The translations under genes and the position numbers were made by a program. This document shows, piece after piece, positions 35,559 through 45,784 of a stretch of 64,000 bases of DNA. Positions within the stretch are counted from its first letter, which is position 1; each line of letters opens with the position of its first letter. Origin of the DNA: Bubalus kerabau (lineage: Eukaryota > Chordata > Mammalia > Artiodactyla > Bovidae); NCBI RefSeq assembly GCF_029407905.1, contig NC_073627.1, positions 137,653,697 to 137,717,696 on the forward strand, written 5' to 3'. The notes under the pieces are model-generated. The model was not told the DNA's origin, did not search any database, and was given only the letters and a program-made list of their open reading frames with translations.

Positions 35559-36285
35559 CTAGGTTGGGGGAAAGTCACAGAGACAGAGTTGGAACAGGCT
35601 TCCACAAAGGCCAAGGACCCTCAATTCAGGCCTAGACTTCAGGATGGGAACCTGAGGAGCTCCCCCTGCTGGTAAGCCTGCTGCTCTGCGCTCCGACCTG
35701 CTTCCCAGCAGCAAACAAGCCACACAGGCACTGGGCTTGGACTTCACCAGCACCCAGTGCAACTGGGGGCAGTCCAGGTCAGCAGAGAGTCCTGCCCCAA
35801 GCAGGGGATGAGGGCGCATCTGGAAGAGGAGACTGCTGTCACAGAGGGAGAAGGCATCTGTGAGAGGAGACAGAGGGTGGGACAGCGAGGGGCAACAGAC
35901 CTCAGAGGAGGGCACCTGTCTTTCTCAGGAGGGTGAGGCCCCCTGGCTGCCACCTCTGCACTGGGGACAAAGCAAAGGCCTGGAGGGAGGAAGGTCTCCG
36001 GCCTCACACCCCGCTCGGCCTCACTGCCTGACACTGCGGTAGAGCCGGATGGGGACAGACTCTGAGCAAGAATTTAACCTTAAAATGGAGCAACACCACC
36101 CGCCTCATGGACTGTGCTGCAGATTCAACGCTGTGTGTGTGAAATGCTGTGCACACCACCATCCACAGTACATAAGGAGGGCACCCAACACAAGCTTATA
36201 TTCTCTAACAGTTACACTGAAAACATGAAAAATAACAATAATAGTTTTCATAAAATATGGTACTAACTCAAAGTATTCTAAAAAA
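35559..36285. other. Intron sequence between relict tail exons
   Basis: GC-rich 35.6-36.05 kb with chance frames. No further exon recognised. Confidence 0.5.
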
Positions 36286-36510
36286 TTTCATTTCAATATG
36301 TAATATAGATAGCTAATAGGAAGTGGCTTTATAACACAGAGAGCTCAATCCAGTGCTCTGTGATAACCTAAGGGAGGTGGGATGGGGGTGTTGGAAGGAG
36401 GCTCAAGAGGGAGGGGATATATGTGTACCTATGGCTGGTTCATGTTGCTGTACAGCAGAAAGAAGCACAACATTGTGAAGCAATTATCCTCCAATTAAAA
36501 GTAAGTTAAG
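36286..36510 (+). mobile_element. L1 3' UTR end
   Basis: ..gataacctaagggaggtggg.., ..gtgtacctatggctggttca.., ..caattatcctccaattaaaa: the bovine L1 3' end. Confidence 0.8.
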
Positions 36511-36534
36511 AATTTTTTTCACTGCAATATGTAG

Positions 36535-36742
36535 TGTTAGCTGCTCAGTTGTGTGTCTGACACTCTGTGACTTCATGGACTGTAGCCTCTCAGGCTCCTC
36601 TGTCCATGAGATCCTCCAGGCAAGAATACTGGAGTGGGTTGCCATTCCCTTCTCCAGGGGATCTTCCTGACCCAGGGACTGAACCCTGTTCTCTTGCATT
36701 ACAGGCGAACTCTTTACCATCTGAGCCACCAGGGAAGCCCCT
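36535..36742 (-). mobile_element. Bov-tA SINE
   Basis: gttagctgctcagttgtgtg ... gagccaccagggaagccc. Confidence 0.93.
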
Positions 36743-36887
36743 CAACATGTAATGAATATACAAAAAAAAAAAAAAAAAAACTGTTAACGAGACAAATTAC
36801 AGTCCTTTTTTCTACCAACTCCTTGAACTACAGTATCGAGTTATATACTACAGCTCATCAGATTTAGCCACAGTTCAGGTGCTCCAC

Positions 36888-37105
36888 AGGGCTTCCCAGG
36901 TGGCACCAGTGGTAAAGAACCTGCTTGCTAATGCAGGAGATGTAAGAGGTGGGTTCGATCCCTGGGTTGGAATGATCCCTGGAGGAGGGCATGGTAACCC
37001 ACTCCAGTATTCTTGCCTGGAGAATCCCATGGACTAAGGAGCCTGGCAGGCTACAGTCCATGGGGTTGCAAAGAGTTGGACATGATTAAAGAGACTTAGC
37101 ATGCA
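36888..37105 (+). mobile_element. Bov-tA SINE
   Basis: gggcttcccaggtggcacca ... agagacttagcatgcatg. Confidence 0.93.
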
Positions 37106-37444
37106 TGGACAGGCGCTCCACAGCCTCCCTGGGCTAGGGGGTGCCCTGCTGGACAGCACAACCTCTCAGATGTCTCAGAGTGGGTCAACCTGGCCCTGAG
37201 CAACCAGGGAGGAGAGAGGATGGTGGAGGAGGGAAGGACAGGGAGGTGTTAGGGGCCACCGTTAGAGGACAGAGGGGTTCAGGGTCGGAAAAAGAGGAGG
37301 GGGCAGGGAGGGAATTAGAGTCCTGATGGTTCAGGGACAAGCCATCCCCTTTCTGAGTTGCCCTAACCGCTATGGAGACAGAAATTAGGACACTGTCCCT
37401 CCTCCCTCCACTCCTGATCCCCTGCCCAGGAAAAAAACACTCAC
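37106..37444. other. Intron sequence, unassigned
   Basis: Purine-rich (GGAGGGA-type) stretch; nothing recognised. Confidence 0.45.
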
Positions 37445-37511
37445 TTTCAGTGGTGTCTGTTGGAACCAGCAGCCATCTTCTCCTCTGAGCTCCTTCAGGT
37501 GCTGCTGGTTT
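37445..37511 (-). pseudogene. Relict cytoplasmic-tail exon of TRAIL receptor (QRRRWLLVP)
   Basis: Acceptor tgttttacag and donor TGAAA|gtgagt flank 67 bases, phase 0 to phase 1, open throughout. It encodes KPAAPEGAQRRRWLLVPTD followed by TTE. TRAIL receptors carry the very similar PAEAExSQRRRLLVP motif immediately before the death-domain exon. Splice sites are intact, so it could still be used in transcripts, but the upstream frame does not lead into it. Confidence 0.75.
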
Positions 37512-38102
37512 CTGTAAAACACAATGGAGAGTAGCCTTGGTCTTAACCGGGGGTCCTAGGTTACAGAACTGAGCCTAGTAAACCTTGTTCTGTAATTCTG
37601 GCAGATGCAGCCGTAAGCAAATCAAAACCAATGCAGGATCTTTGAAGGGAGCGGACAGAAGAGTCGTTATTTTATATACGATTGTATTCTTATAAAACTC
37701 TAATGGTTCAACAATAGTACTTAAATGTGAATGTGTGGATGGATGACTGTTAAAAATAAAATAAAATTAAAAAAAAATTATGAGAATAAATTCTGTAATG
37801 AATTATGAGTTGGATACACTCATAAGGTTATAAGAACATTGTAATACAAAGGTACAGCCTCAACAAGAAATGAGCAATTTACTGAAGAAAAACACACATG
37901 GAGTGGAGGTATTATAAAAATCTTAAAATGCTAACTCTTTTCATAAGAAAGATATAGAATAGCTAAAAGATCTCTTCCTCCTAGATTAATTTTATAAATT
38001 AAGGTAATACTCAAAAACATCAAAACTATTGAAATGATATGACCCCAAACTGTAAACGTCTCTGTATGTGTGTGTGTGTAATACATATATAATATACATA
38101 TG
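37512..38102. other. Intron sequence, AT-rich
   Basis: No exon or named repeat recognised. Confidence 0.45.
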
Positions 38103-38250
38103 TTTTAGTCACTCAGTCATGTCTGACTCTTTGCGACCCCATGGACTGAGCCTGCTGGGCTCCTCTGTCCATGGGGATTCTCCAGGCAAGAATACTGGGA
38201 GTGGGTGCCATGCCCCTCCTATATATATATATATACACACACACACATAT
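38103..38250 (-). mobile_element. Truncated Bov-A SINE followed by (TA)n/(CA)n
   Basis: ttttagtcactcagtcatgt ... gtgggtgccatgcccctcct, then a tatata/cacaca run at 38220-38250. Confidence 0.88.
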
Positions 38251-38708
38251 ACATAGTGAAAATTCTTCTATATGTTGACAAGAAATTTTACTTCAAGTAG
38301 ATTCAACTTAACAATACTTTTGAAATAAATGTGAAATTCCCACTATGATGAGGAATGGCTTAAAAGTATGTAACAGTCACACAGAAAAATATTATGTAGC
38401 TCTGACTCCATCACTGGGTCAGTCATGGGAGGAGTGATTACCCTTCGCCTGCCCTGTTCTAGACGAGGGATGTGGTGACAAGACAGATGAGAAGTAGCAT
38501 CAGAGCTGCCAGTGGACCAGAACAGGGGTTGGGGCTCCCTTCCCCTCCATGCCCTGGTCTCTCTCCAGAGCAGGGGTGGGCTCCCTTCCCTCCATGCCCC
38601 GGTCTCCCTCCATCACCACATCCCCAGAGAAGAGGAGACCTGACCCACTGCCTCTCCCTGTCTCTACCACAGTCCCAAGCAAGCAGAAGGCCAGAGCCCC
38701 ACACTCAC

Positions 38709-38768
38709 CAACAGGCAGTCTGCTTGCTGCATCTCGGGACTGGGCGTTGTTTTCTGCAGCTTCTTTTT
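38709..38768 (-). pseudogene. Relict cytoplasmic-tail exon of TRAIL receptor (60 bases)
   Basis: Bounded by acceptor tccttggcag and donor TTG|gtgagt. In phase 0 it reads KKKLQKTTPSPEMQQADCLL, and its SPxxxxxxCLL ending resembles the tail of human TRAIL receptors just before their RRRLLVP segment. It is followed on the minus strand by the next relict exon at 37511, also phase 0. It is out of phase with the transmembrane exon (phase 2), so it probably no longer contributes to a full receptor. Identification rests on the junction with the next exon. Confidence 0.55.
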
Positions 38769-39786
38769 CTGCCAAGGACCAGAATGGAAAGTCAATCTCC
38801 ATTGGTCAGCCTGTTGTTGTGTGCATGGTCCAGAGCCCCAGACCTTCCTGGGGGACATAAGCGCCAGAAAAGGGCCTCGAAAAAGCAAGGCACCGATCCA
38901 CGAGTCACAAATCCACAAACCCCTACAGCCTTCTGAGGGGACACAGTAGGTTCTGCCTCCCACCTACACCTGTGCTGTGCCCCCCAAGTGGGCATAGACT
39001 CAGCACATCTGGGCTCTGCTGATGGCACCCAGACTCTGGTGTGATGCTAAGGGGAACAGAGCACCCCTGCTGACACCTCCCACGCCCCAGGGCTACAGAG
39101 TGAGGGTGTCTCAAACAGTAAGGACAGGGCCAGCGCTGCCAACCAGCCTTAGGGACAGCTCTCAGCAGGCCAGTCTCCCTCCTACATTCAGCCTAGAGCC
39201 CCCAGGCCAGTTGAGAGACTCAGGGACAACAGCATAGGACACACCGGGGACCGTGTCCACCCTGGGCTGTGTTGTGATGCAGTACTGAGGGTCTGAGGCG
39301 CCAGATGCTGGAGAAACTGATCACCTTGTGCCAGCACTCATTAAAGGGACCTAGAAGAGAAAGACATCCACTGAGTGGTGGGGAGGGCGCTCTTGCCGCA
39401 CCTCCCTTCCTAGGGACAGGGTGCAGGGTGGGGGCTCAGACACTGACAAAGAGCCCCGGGCCTGTGACTGCAAGCGGGACATTCTGAATCTGGAGAACCC
39501 TCAGGGACGAGAAGAGAGGGGAGAAAATGAAGTAAAATGAAACCCATGTAAAATCTCTGTGCAGTGCTACTGAACCACCCTCTTCTCCTGCCTCCTTCCA
39601 CCAGACTCAGCCGGGGGAAGAGGGGACCGTCAGCTGAGTTGGGGCCGATGTGATCAGTTTTGTAGGACCAGGTGAGGTGGAGGAGGAGGGGTTTCCTGGG
39701 GAACAAGATCAGAGACAAGCCAGGAAGAACAGGAGGATTGTGGAGATGGAGGAGGGAGCCAGCACCTCCTCCTTCCTTCTAGAACC
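38769..39786. other. Intron sequence between transmembrane exon and relict tail exons
   Basis: Moderately GC-rich, no recognised repeat. A weak exon-like start after tctcttctag at 39346 is discussed under rejected items. Confidence 0.5.
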
Positions 39787-39872
39787 TTACTTTTTAAAGA
39801 GGCACCATACCACACATCCGATTAGGAAAATGATTCCAGTTACAATTATTCCAATCATCAGCCTTGAAGGGC
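39787..39872 (-). CDS. TNFRSF10-like: TRAIL-receptor-like gene, exon 6 (transmembrane segment, early stop)
   Basis: Starts GPSRLMIGIIVTG and continues IIFLIGCVVWCLFKK, a clear single-pass transmembrane helix with a basic stop-transfer end, then TAA at 39789-39787. A good donor (AAAAA|gtaagg) overlaps the stop; the exon would end at 39791 if spliced, in phase 2. None of the downstream exons I can recognise continues in that phase, so the cytoplasmic tail is either two lysines or a few residues more. Death receptors of this family normally carry a tail of more than 100 residues with a death domain. A membrane-bound decoy is the likeliest product. Confidence 0.75.
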
Positions 39873-39959
39873 CTGAGGAGGGAGAGGGAGTCATGGGTAG
39901 TCTCTGGCTCATGGTTGCTAGCTCTCCAGGAACTGGGGCCTCCCCATGGGGCAGGGTAC
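39873..39959 (-). CDS. TNFRSF10-like: 87-base optional stalk segment (retained mini-intron) of TRAIL-receptor-like gene
   Basis: Exactly 87 bases (29 codons) lie between GT at 39959 and a pyrimidine-tract AG at 39873. They are open in frame with both neighbours, encoding a Pro/Ser/Thr-rich stalk (GTLPHGEAPVPGELATMSQR...). Human TNFRSF10B makes a long and a short form that differ by 29 residues at this same place. Both options keep the frame here too: 260 codons if retained, 231 if removed. The stalk would space the ligand-binding domain from the membrane. Confidence 0.75.
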
Positions 39960-40072
39960 CTGATTCTTGGTCCACACACTTGATGTTGCTCCAGGGGGTA
40001 CAGTCCATGACCATGACCTTCCCATCAGGGCACTGGGTACAGACCACAGGGGGACCCATCAGGGACAGCTGG
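39960..40072 (-). CDS. TNFRSF10-like: TRAIL-receptor-like gene, exon 5 (cysteine-rich domain 3), altered acceptor
   Basis: The core encodes CPDGKVMVMDCTPWSNIKC then VDQES, matching the last cysteine-rich repeat of TRAIL receptors (CPxGxVxVxDCTPWSxIxC). At the ancestral acceptor position (exon start 40032) the sequence is cccag|TGCC. The duplicate at 48943 still has cccag|GTGCC, so one G has been lost here and the ancestral splice would shift the frame after exon 4 (phase 2). A pyrimidine-rich acceptor 40 bases upstream (tttctcctcatccag|CC, start 40072) restores the frame and adds QLSLMGPPVVCTQ, including one extra cysteine. I annotate this longer form as the only coding-compatible one seen. 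The donor is ATCAG|gtaccc at 39960, or is skipped (see the 87-base segment). Confidence 0.7.
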
Positions 40073-40848
40073 CTGGATGAGGAGAAAGAGGGGGAAGCTT
40101 CCTGTCCTGGGTCCCCTAACAAGACAGTGGAGGGGAGACAGGCTCTTGCTGTCTACAGGGGAGGGTCCCCTCACTCCCCCTCCCTGGGTGGGAGAAGGAT
40201 CCAAGATTGTGTACTGCGGCCCCAGGCTCCTACTGAGTGTTCAGAGCTGTCCTTCAGGGCTGGGCTTCCTCTTCAAGGCCCGCCTGCCTCCCTGGGCTGT
40301 ATGGGGAGCTCTGTGAGGGGGGTGCCTCGTCCAGCTCAAGGGTCAGAAGGGTGTGGCACAAGTTTGACTCATTCTCCAGTCAAAGTTGAACACGAGGCCC
40401 TCTCATCCACCTGTTGACTCTTCCTACCAATCTCAGCCAACACTGGAGCATCAGAGGATAGTGAATTACTATTGGCCCCGAGTCCCCGAATAGGAAAGAT
40501 TCAGGTGCTACTGGGAACAAGGGGCTGGGTGTGAGGCCTGTCGAGTTGGCTCCGGTTTTATAGGAACCTTGAAGGAGCGCACTCGTGGTCTCCTCATGAC
40601 TTCTGTCTGCTGTCAGCACTTCGGTCTTTCTAGGCCCCTCCCGAGGAGACGTGGGAAGGGGCCACTGGGAAAGCCGTGCAGGACAAACAGTGGTGGTAGG
40701 GAGCACTGCTGCAGGCTCAGGAGACCCCACAGGCACAAGGGAGCTCTGGGAGGTGGGAGGGGCTTCACGGAAGCAGGAGAGAGAAATGGGTACAAGGAAA
40801 CTGGGGTCTCCTGTGGGTTGGAAGCCCCCCTAGGCTCCTGGGTCTCAC

Positions 40849-40960
40849 CCGGTGCTGCATTTTTGACAGAATTCAGGGGCATCTTCTCCACGGAAAGTGC
40901 CAGGTTTGCACTGACACTCAGTGTCCTTGGTCGGGGTGCAGCCATTTTTTTCTTCTTCTC
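40849..40960 (-). CDS. TNFRSF10-like: TRAIL-receptor-like gene, exon 4 (cysteine-rich domain 2)
   Basis: Acceptor tggtccctag and donor ACCGG|gtgaga flank 112 bases, phase 1 in and phase 2 out. Translation gives GEEEKNGCTPTKDTECQC, then KPGTFRGEDAPEFCQKCSTG. Human TRAIL receptors have the same pattern (CTxTxxTxCQCxxGTFRxEDxPExCxKCxTG), so membership of the family is secure. The first glycine codon is completed by exon 3. No internal stop. Confidence 0.92.
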
Positions 40961-41067
40961 CTAGGGACCAAAGATAAGGTTTTGAGGGTGTGTTTCCCTC
41001 GTATGTCTCTCAACCCTTCTTCACCACCCAGATCTCCATCCACTCAGTTCAAGAAGTAATTCGGAGG

Positions 41068-41315
41068 GCTTGCTGGGTGGTCCAGTGGCTAAGAATCCGC
41101 CTGTTAAATTAAAGCAGGGGACACAGGTTCCACGCCTGGTCTGGGAAGGCCCCACATGTTGCGGGGCAGCTACGCCCGTGTGCCACAACTACTGAGCCTG
41201 TGCCCTAGGGCCTGTGCACCACGGTGAGAAGCAACAGGGAGCGCCCTCACCACAGCCAGAGAGAGCCCCAGTTCCGCAGCAAAGACCAGAGCAGCCAAAA
41301 ACAAATGAGTTACTC
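41068..41315 (+). mobile_element. CHR-type SINE (intron 3)
   Basis: ggcttgctgggtggtccagt ... gaccagagcagccaaaaaca. Confidence 0.82.
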
Positions 41316-41968
41316 TTTTTTTTAAAGTAATTTTGGGGGCATTTTCTGTGGCAACACACATACACCATCCATAGAACAGCCACTCTTCACGTGTCACCAA
41401 CCGAGGCATACAAAAGGCACTGTGCATCATTACAGATTGCATCAGGGTTGGGAAGAAAAATGTTTTAGATCACAAATGAGGAGCAAGAAGTGGGCTGGGG
41501 TGAGGTGGAATCTGAGATGCTGTGGATGGAGAGGAACCCTTGGGTGATGTCCCAACGGGTGATGCCCTGCTGGAGAGGCAGAGGGACCTCAGGTCATGAA
41601 GGCTGAAAGAGGCTGAGACCCCAGAGTAGAGGGCATGACGCCCGCAGGAGCCTGGCCCAGGATCAGACACATCACACAGCTCAAACCCAGCCCTGCCCCA
41701 CTCCCCCAGGCCTTCTGCACTCTTACCATCCAGCCCCCTCCATCAAGGGACACGTTATTCTCCTCTTTCCAGCTGATGTTCTGAGAGACTTCCCTACCAG
41801 TTGAAATGCGTTATGCAAGTAACTTCTGTTTTCATTATTTTACTGACCTAAGACAGGATGAAGACCTAGCTGGGCTGGAAATCAGGTCTCTGACTCCTCG
41901 TCCCATTTAAATCCCATCTCATCACCCAGCACCCTAACTGCAGGCATGCGGGACCACAGGCTCTGTAC
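41316..41968. other. Intron 3 sequence of the TRAIL-receptor-like gene
   Basis: No exon, named repeat or other gene recognised. Confidence 0.5.
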
Positions 41969-42082
41969 CTGATTTGCAAGTCGTGCAAGGTAAGCAAGAA
42001 GGGAGGGTGTTTGAATGACTGGTGTAGTCTATCCCATCGGTGCATGGGGCACAACCTCCAATGGCTTCTTCCATATAGAATC
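41969..42082 (-). CDS. TNFRSF10-like: TRAIL-receptor-like gene, exon 3 (cysteine-rich domain 1/2)
   Basis: Acceptor cttcccag and donor AAATCAG|gtacag flank 114 bases, phase 1 to phase 1. The product reads GFYMEEAIGGCAPCTDGIDY followed by TSHSNTLPSCLPCTTCKS, with cysteines spaced as in the TNF-receptor repeat of TRAIL receptors (CxxC, then YxxHxNxLxxCLxCTxC). This part of the ectodomain contacts TRAIL in the human receptors. A CHR-type SINE separates it from exon 2. Reading frame intact. Confidence 0.9.
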
Positions 42083-42244
42083 CTGGGAAGGAAGGGAAAA
42101 GCTGGTGAGAAAATCCCCGCAGGATTCCCTGAGGCTGGCCGTGTGGCTGCGGAGGCCTCTTTTGGCCATCTGTGGAATCCACAAGGGGAACTCTCCTCAA
42201 CCGGGCTCTCATCTTTTGATTCTTCATCTACCACATACCCTAGA

Positions 42245-42330
42245 CCAGCACTGCCAACAGAAATATATTACAAGCCACACATCCAAGTCACACTCATAGC
42301 TGGCACATTAAACAGTAAAAAGAAAGGTCA
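42245..42330. mobile_element. hAT-like DNA transposon remnant (tentative)
   Basis: ccagcactgccaacagaaat ... suggests the end of a short old DNA transposon, cut by the adjoining SINE. Confidence 0.35.
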
Positions 42331-42665
42331 GGGGCTTCCCTGGTGGCTCAGTGGTAAAGAATCTGCCTGCCTATGCAGAATACATGGGCTCGATCCCTGG
42401 TCTGGGAAGATCCCACCTGCTGCAGAGCAGCTAAGCCCACGTGTCACAAATACTGAGCCTGCACTCTACAGCTCGGGAGCCACAACCACTGAGCACACAG
42501 GCTGCAACTACTGCAGCCCGTGCACCCGAGAGCCTGTGATCTGCAACAGGAGAAGCCCCCCAGGGAGAAGCTCAAGTACCGCAACTGGAGAGCAGGCCCC
42601 ACTCTCCACAACTAGAGAGAGCCCGTGCAGCAACAAAGCCTCAGCACAGCCAAAAATAAATACAC
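42331..42665 (+). mobile_element. CHR-type SINE, near full length (intron 2)
   Basis: gggcttccctggtggctcag head, long CHR body (..cagcccgtgcacccgagagc..), A-rich tail ..cagccaaaaataaata. Confidence 0.9.
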
Positions 42666-42706
42666 AGACATGAAGACAAGGGTTGGAGACCAGTCTTAGA
42701 ATCTAC

Positions 42707-42806
42707 CTGGTGGACATAAGTTCTGCTGGGGGCTCCGTTCCAGTGGGGCTGATGACTGCTGGTGAATTTCATCCTTCCTTACAGATATGGCTGAAGCAGC
42801 TTTGAC
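42707..42806 (-). CDS. TNFRSF10-like: TRAIL-receptor-like gene, exon 2 (N-terminal ectodomain)
   Basis: Bounded by acceptor ccccatag and donor CCACCAG|gtagat; 100 bases, phase 0 in, phase 1 out. It encodes VKAASAISVRKDEIHQQ..., ending in QQNLCPPG. The LCPPG ending at the exon edge is the hallmark that opens the first cysteine-rich repeat of TRAIL receptors, and the preceding Gln/Ser-rich stretch matches the family's poorly conserved N-terminal spacer. The exon lies just downstream (on the minus strand) of a Bov-A SINE at 43.04-43.25 kb. No stop in the reading frame. Confidence 0.85.
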
Positions 42807-43039
42807 CTATGGGGACAAAGAAGGGACAGGCATGAGTGGCTTCCACACTCTCACCCCTTCTAGGATCCACCCCACATTTCCTTGACCACTACCTGCAAAA
42901 TGAAACAGAACTGGGACCTTTCTTCCCAGCTCTCAACTCTCATTCATGTTTGTTCTTTGGCCTTTTGTGCTAGCAAGTAACTTACACTTAAGTTTTTTCC
43001 CCTGTATTTTTTCCTCTTAAAATGTTTATTCCAGAAAGT

Positions 43040-43250
43040 ATGTGCTCAGATACGTCCAACTCTTTGCAACCCCATGGACTGTAGCCCATCAGGCTCCTCT
43101 GTCCATGGGATTCTCCCAGCAAGAATTTTGGAGTGAGTTGCCATTTCCTCCTCCAGGGATCTTCCCGACCCAGGGATCAAACTTCAGTCTCTTGCATCTC
43201 CTGTGTTGGCAGGCTGGTTCTTTACCACTAGCACCACCTGGGAAGCCCAG
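43040..43250 (-). mobile_element. Bov-tA SINE (intron 1)
   Basis: tgtgctcagatacgtccaac ... cacctgggaagccc. Confidence 0.92.
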
Positions 43251-43404
43251 AAAGTATGGGCAAGGAAAATTTTTTTTATAAGGATACAGAAACCATAGAG
43301 ATCCCCTTGATTAGAGAAAACATCCATTATTTTGTGTCTTGACTTCTTCTATTTGACCACGTGTGAATACTCTCAGGCTCTCTCTTTCTTTCTCACAGTG
43401 CGTG

Positions 43405-43426
43405 CACACACACACACACACACACA
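43405..43426. repeat. (CA)n microsatellite
   Basis: Run of cacaca in 43405-43426. Confidence 0.9.
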
Positions 43427-44629
43427 TTTTCACAAATGAGGGTTCTGCCATGAATACAATTTTTCATAATCAGGATATAGAATCACATATTGAGTAATGG
43501 ACTTATGGCTTTAATCCAACAAGCGGTCCCCAAAAGGCAGCGGTCCCCAAAAGGCAGCTGTCAGTGTTCCACAAAATACCAGAATCACATGGAGAAAGAA
43601 GAAATTGCAATATAGGGTTTTGAGCCAAGTCTCTGTGCTAAAAATGACAGAATGGGGCCAGTCTGAAATCACTGGAGTCTGAGGATTCCACCAGGATTAA
43701 TGTGTTGATTATAGTGTTCTGACGTTCAGGATTGTCTTGTCATTTGGGGGGAGACTGCCCTCATTTGTGGGAAATACACATTCAACTGTCCAGTCATGGG
43801 ATCTGTCATGTCAGCAGCTATGTTTCAGATGATACAGGAAACAAAGGGTTTTGTATAGTTTTGTAACTTTAATCTGGGAGTGATTTAAAGTAGAAAATGA
43901 CATGAAGAGGAAAAAAAAGAAAGAAAAACAAAGTGAAAATGGAAACAGCTTATGTTGAGCCCAGTTCAACTGCCTGCATCTAAACAAGATAAAATGCCAC
44001 CAGTTAAATATTTGGGGACAGCTAAGCTCATATGTGTCCCCTAATCATCCTTTCCCCAGTCTGGGCCTCCTCCGAGTCACCCCAAATTGGTGGACTCTCC
44101 CTTCCCTGCCCTCACAATCCTATGCCTTCCTTTCTTCCCTGGTTCTCCTCTCACAGACTCTCTCCCTCAATGTTTTGTTACGAACAGTTTCAAACATCCA
44201 ACAAAGTTCTAAGATTCATTCATTAAACTCTTATATGCTCACCACCTAAGTTCTGTAACTTAGGTGTATCACATATTTCTTTCTCTATCCATCCCCCTCT
44301 GTCCATTCTCCTGTCTTATTTTTATGATGAAATTCATATCTGCAACTCTTAATACATTGGCATTATGTCAGTAACTCAAGCTCAATATTTCTTTACGGTT
44401 TACGTCAATGTTAAGATTTCCAAAGAAAGACGTGCACAATCTTACGGGAACCATTCAAAGAGTTTTTTGGTTTTTTTTCAATGCATACAGTTGGGAAATC
44501 CAAACCCTCTATCTAGATCATGGAAATTAGCTTGCTTCAAAACATTCCCTCATGCCCCTTCCTCAGTTATCCTAATCTCTAATGTGACCCCAAGAGGGAG
44601 TGGCCTTCATCATATGGAGGAAGGTCCCT
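43427..44629. other. Intron 1 sequence, unassigned
   Basis: Includes a short tandem (gcggtccccaaaaggca twice, about 43522-43556). No gene recognised. Confidence 0.5.
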
Positions 44630-44825
44630 TTGCTGACAGTAAAGAATCTGCCTGCAACGCAGGAGACCCAGGTTCAATCCCTGTGTCAGGAAGATGCCCT
44701 GGAGAAGGGAATGGCAATCCACTCCAGTATTCTTGCCTAGAGAATTCCATGGACAGAGGAGCCTGGCAGGCTACAGTCCATGGGGTTGCAAATTGTTGGG
44801 ACACGATTGAGCAACTAACACTTTC
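44630..44825 (+). mobile_element. Bov-tA SINE (tRNA head truncated)
   Basis: gacagtaaagaatctgcctg ... acacgattgagcaactaac. Confidence 0.92.
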
Positions 44826-44912
44826 CCCTTTTCATTACAGGGGGTTAAGTGTCAGTTCAAATTCTTTTTCTGCATCTGTTAAGCTGTTCGTATAGTTTTT
44901 CTCCTGTACACT

Positions 44913-44915
<3 letters not shown>

Positions 44916-44945
<30 letters not shown>
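44916..44945. repeat. (TG)n microsatellite
   Basis: About 14 tg units. Confidence 0.95.
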
Positions 44946-44947
<2 letters not shown>

Positions 44948-45014
44948 AAATTTTTAATTAGAGGAGAGTTACTTTATGTGACGTTTCTGGCATAGTTTTT
45001 AAAGATCTATTTAT

Positions 45015-45145
45015 TTATGAAGCCCCTGCAATGAGAAACCTGGGCACTGCACTGAAGAGCAGCCCCTGCTCACTGCAACTAGAACAAGCCCGCGTGCAGC
45101 AATGAAGACCTACTGCAGCCAAAAATGTAAATAAATAAATGGATC
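45015..45145 (+). mobile_element. CHR-type SINE tail
   Basis: ..gcactgcactgaagagcagc.., ..gaagacctactgcagccaaa, aaataaataaat. Confidence 0.7.
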
Positions 45146-45637
45146 ATATGAAATATTTTTTCAGTTAGGAAAAATAAAACAAAGACCGACCCACAACATC
45201 AGATCAAAACTACTGAATTCCAGGAACCAAAGCTGGATGCACCTGTGCCCAAGTGTGTGTGTGTAGCTGGGTTACAGTAAAAATACACTTGTATATTTAC
45301 AAATACAAAATATGCTTGGTGGGTTGACCCAGATTCTACTCTTCTAGAAAGTCACCTACTAACGTCATCAGAAAACATATATGGTTTTATTTTCAAATAT
45401 ATTCAATGTAATAATTTTGAAAAAAATCAGAAATGTTTAGTTTTAGGAGGATTATTACTAAATATTATAACCACCACACAGTGGAATACATGCAGCCTTT
45501 ATTCAATCATACAACAACCATAGGAGCACCCGCTCTGTGCTGCCTGCTTGAGGTTTCAGGAATATATTGACAGCTAGTGAAAACAAGACAGGTAATAAGT
45601 AACACAACATCTCTTAGAGCAACCAGTCTACCACAGC

Positions 45638-45772
45638 TGGCTCCCTTCCCCTCCATGAACCTGATCTCCCTCCTTCACCACTTCCTCTTGGGGCAGAAGA
45701 TCGAACCAGAACAGCCTTTTCCAGTTTCTACTGCAGTCCTGGGCAAGCAGAAGGGCCAGGGCCCCACGAGGT
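45638..45772. repeat. Direct duplicate of TRAIL-receptor tail-intron sequence
   Basis: This stretch resembles 38535-38710 in the same orientation (ggctcccttcccctccatg..., then ...cagtcc-gggcaagcagaagggccag). Homology stops a few bases short of the donor of the 60-base relict exon. A MIR-like stretch precedes both copies, so part of the similarity further upstream may be due to the shared repeat. Confidence 0.55.
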
Positions 45773-45784
45773 CCATCACACGCT

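Noticed and set aside
38664..38963. Other minus-strand frames around the 60-base relict exon (e.g. ...EAAENNAQSRDAASRLPVG)
   Set aside because: This phase would stop soon after joining the next exon, whereas the KKKLQKTTPSPEMQQADCLL phase joins it in frame and matches the family.
39240..39344. Exon-like start after tctcttctag (GTCCCTTTAATGAGTGC...)
   Set aside because: In the phase left by the transmembrane exon it stops after two codons (SL, TAA); in another phase it weakly resembles the juxtamembrane tail of TRAIL-R1 but no convincing donor follows.
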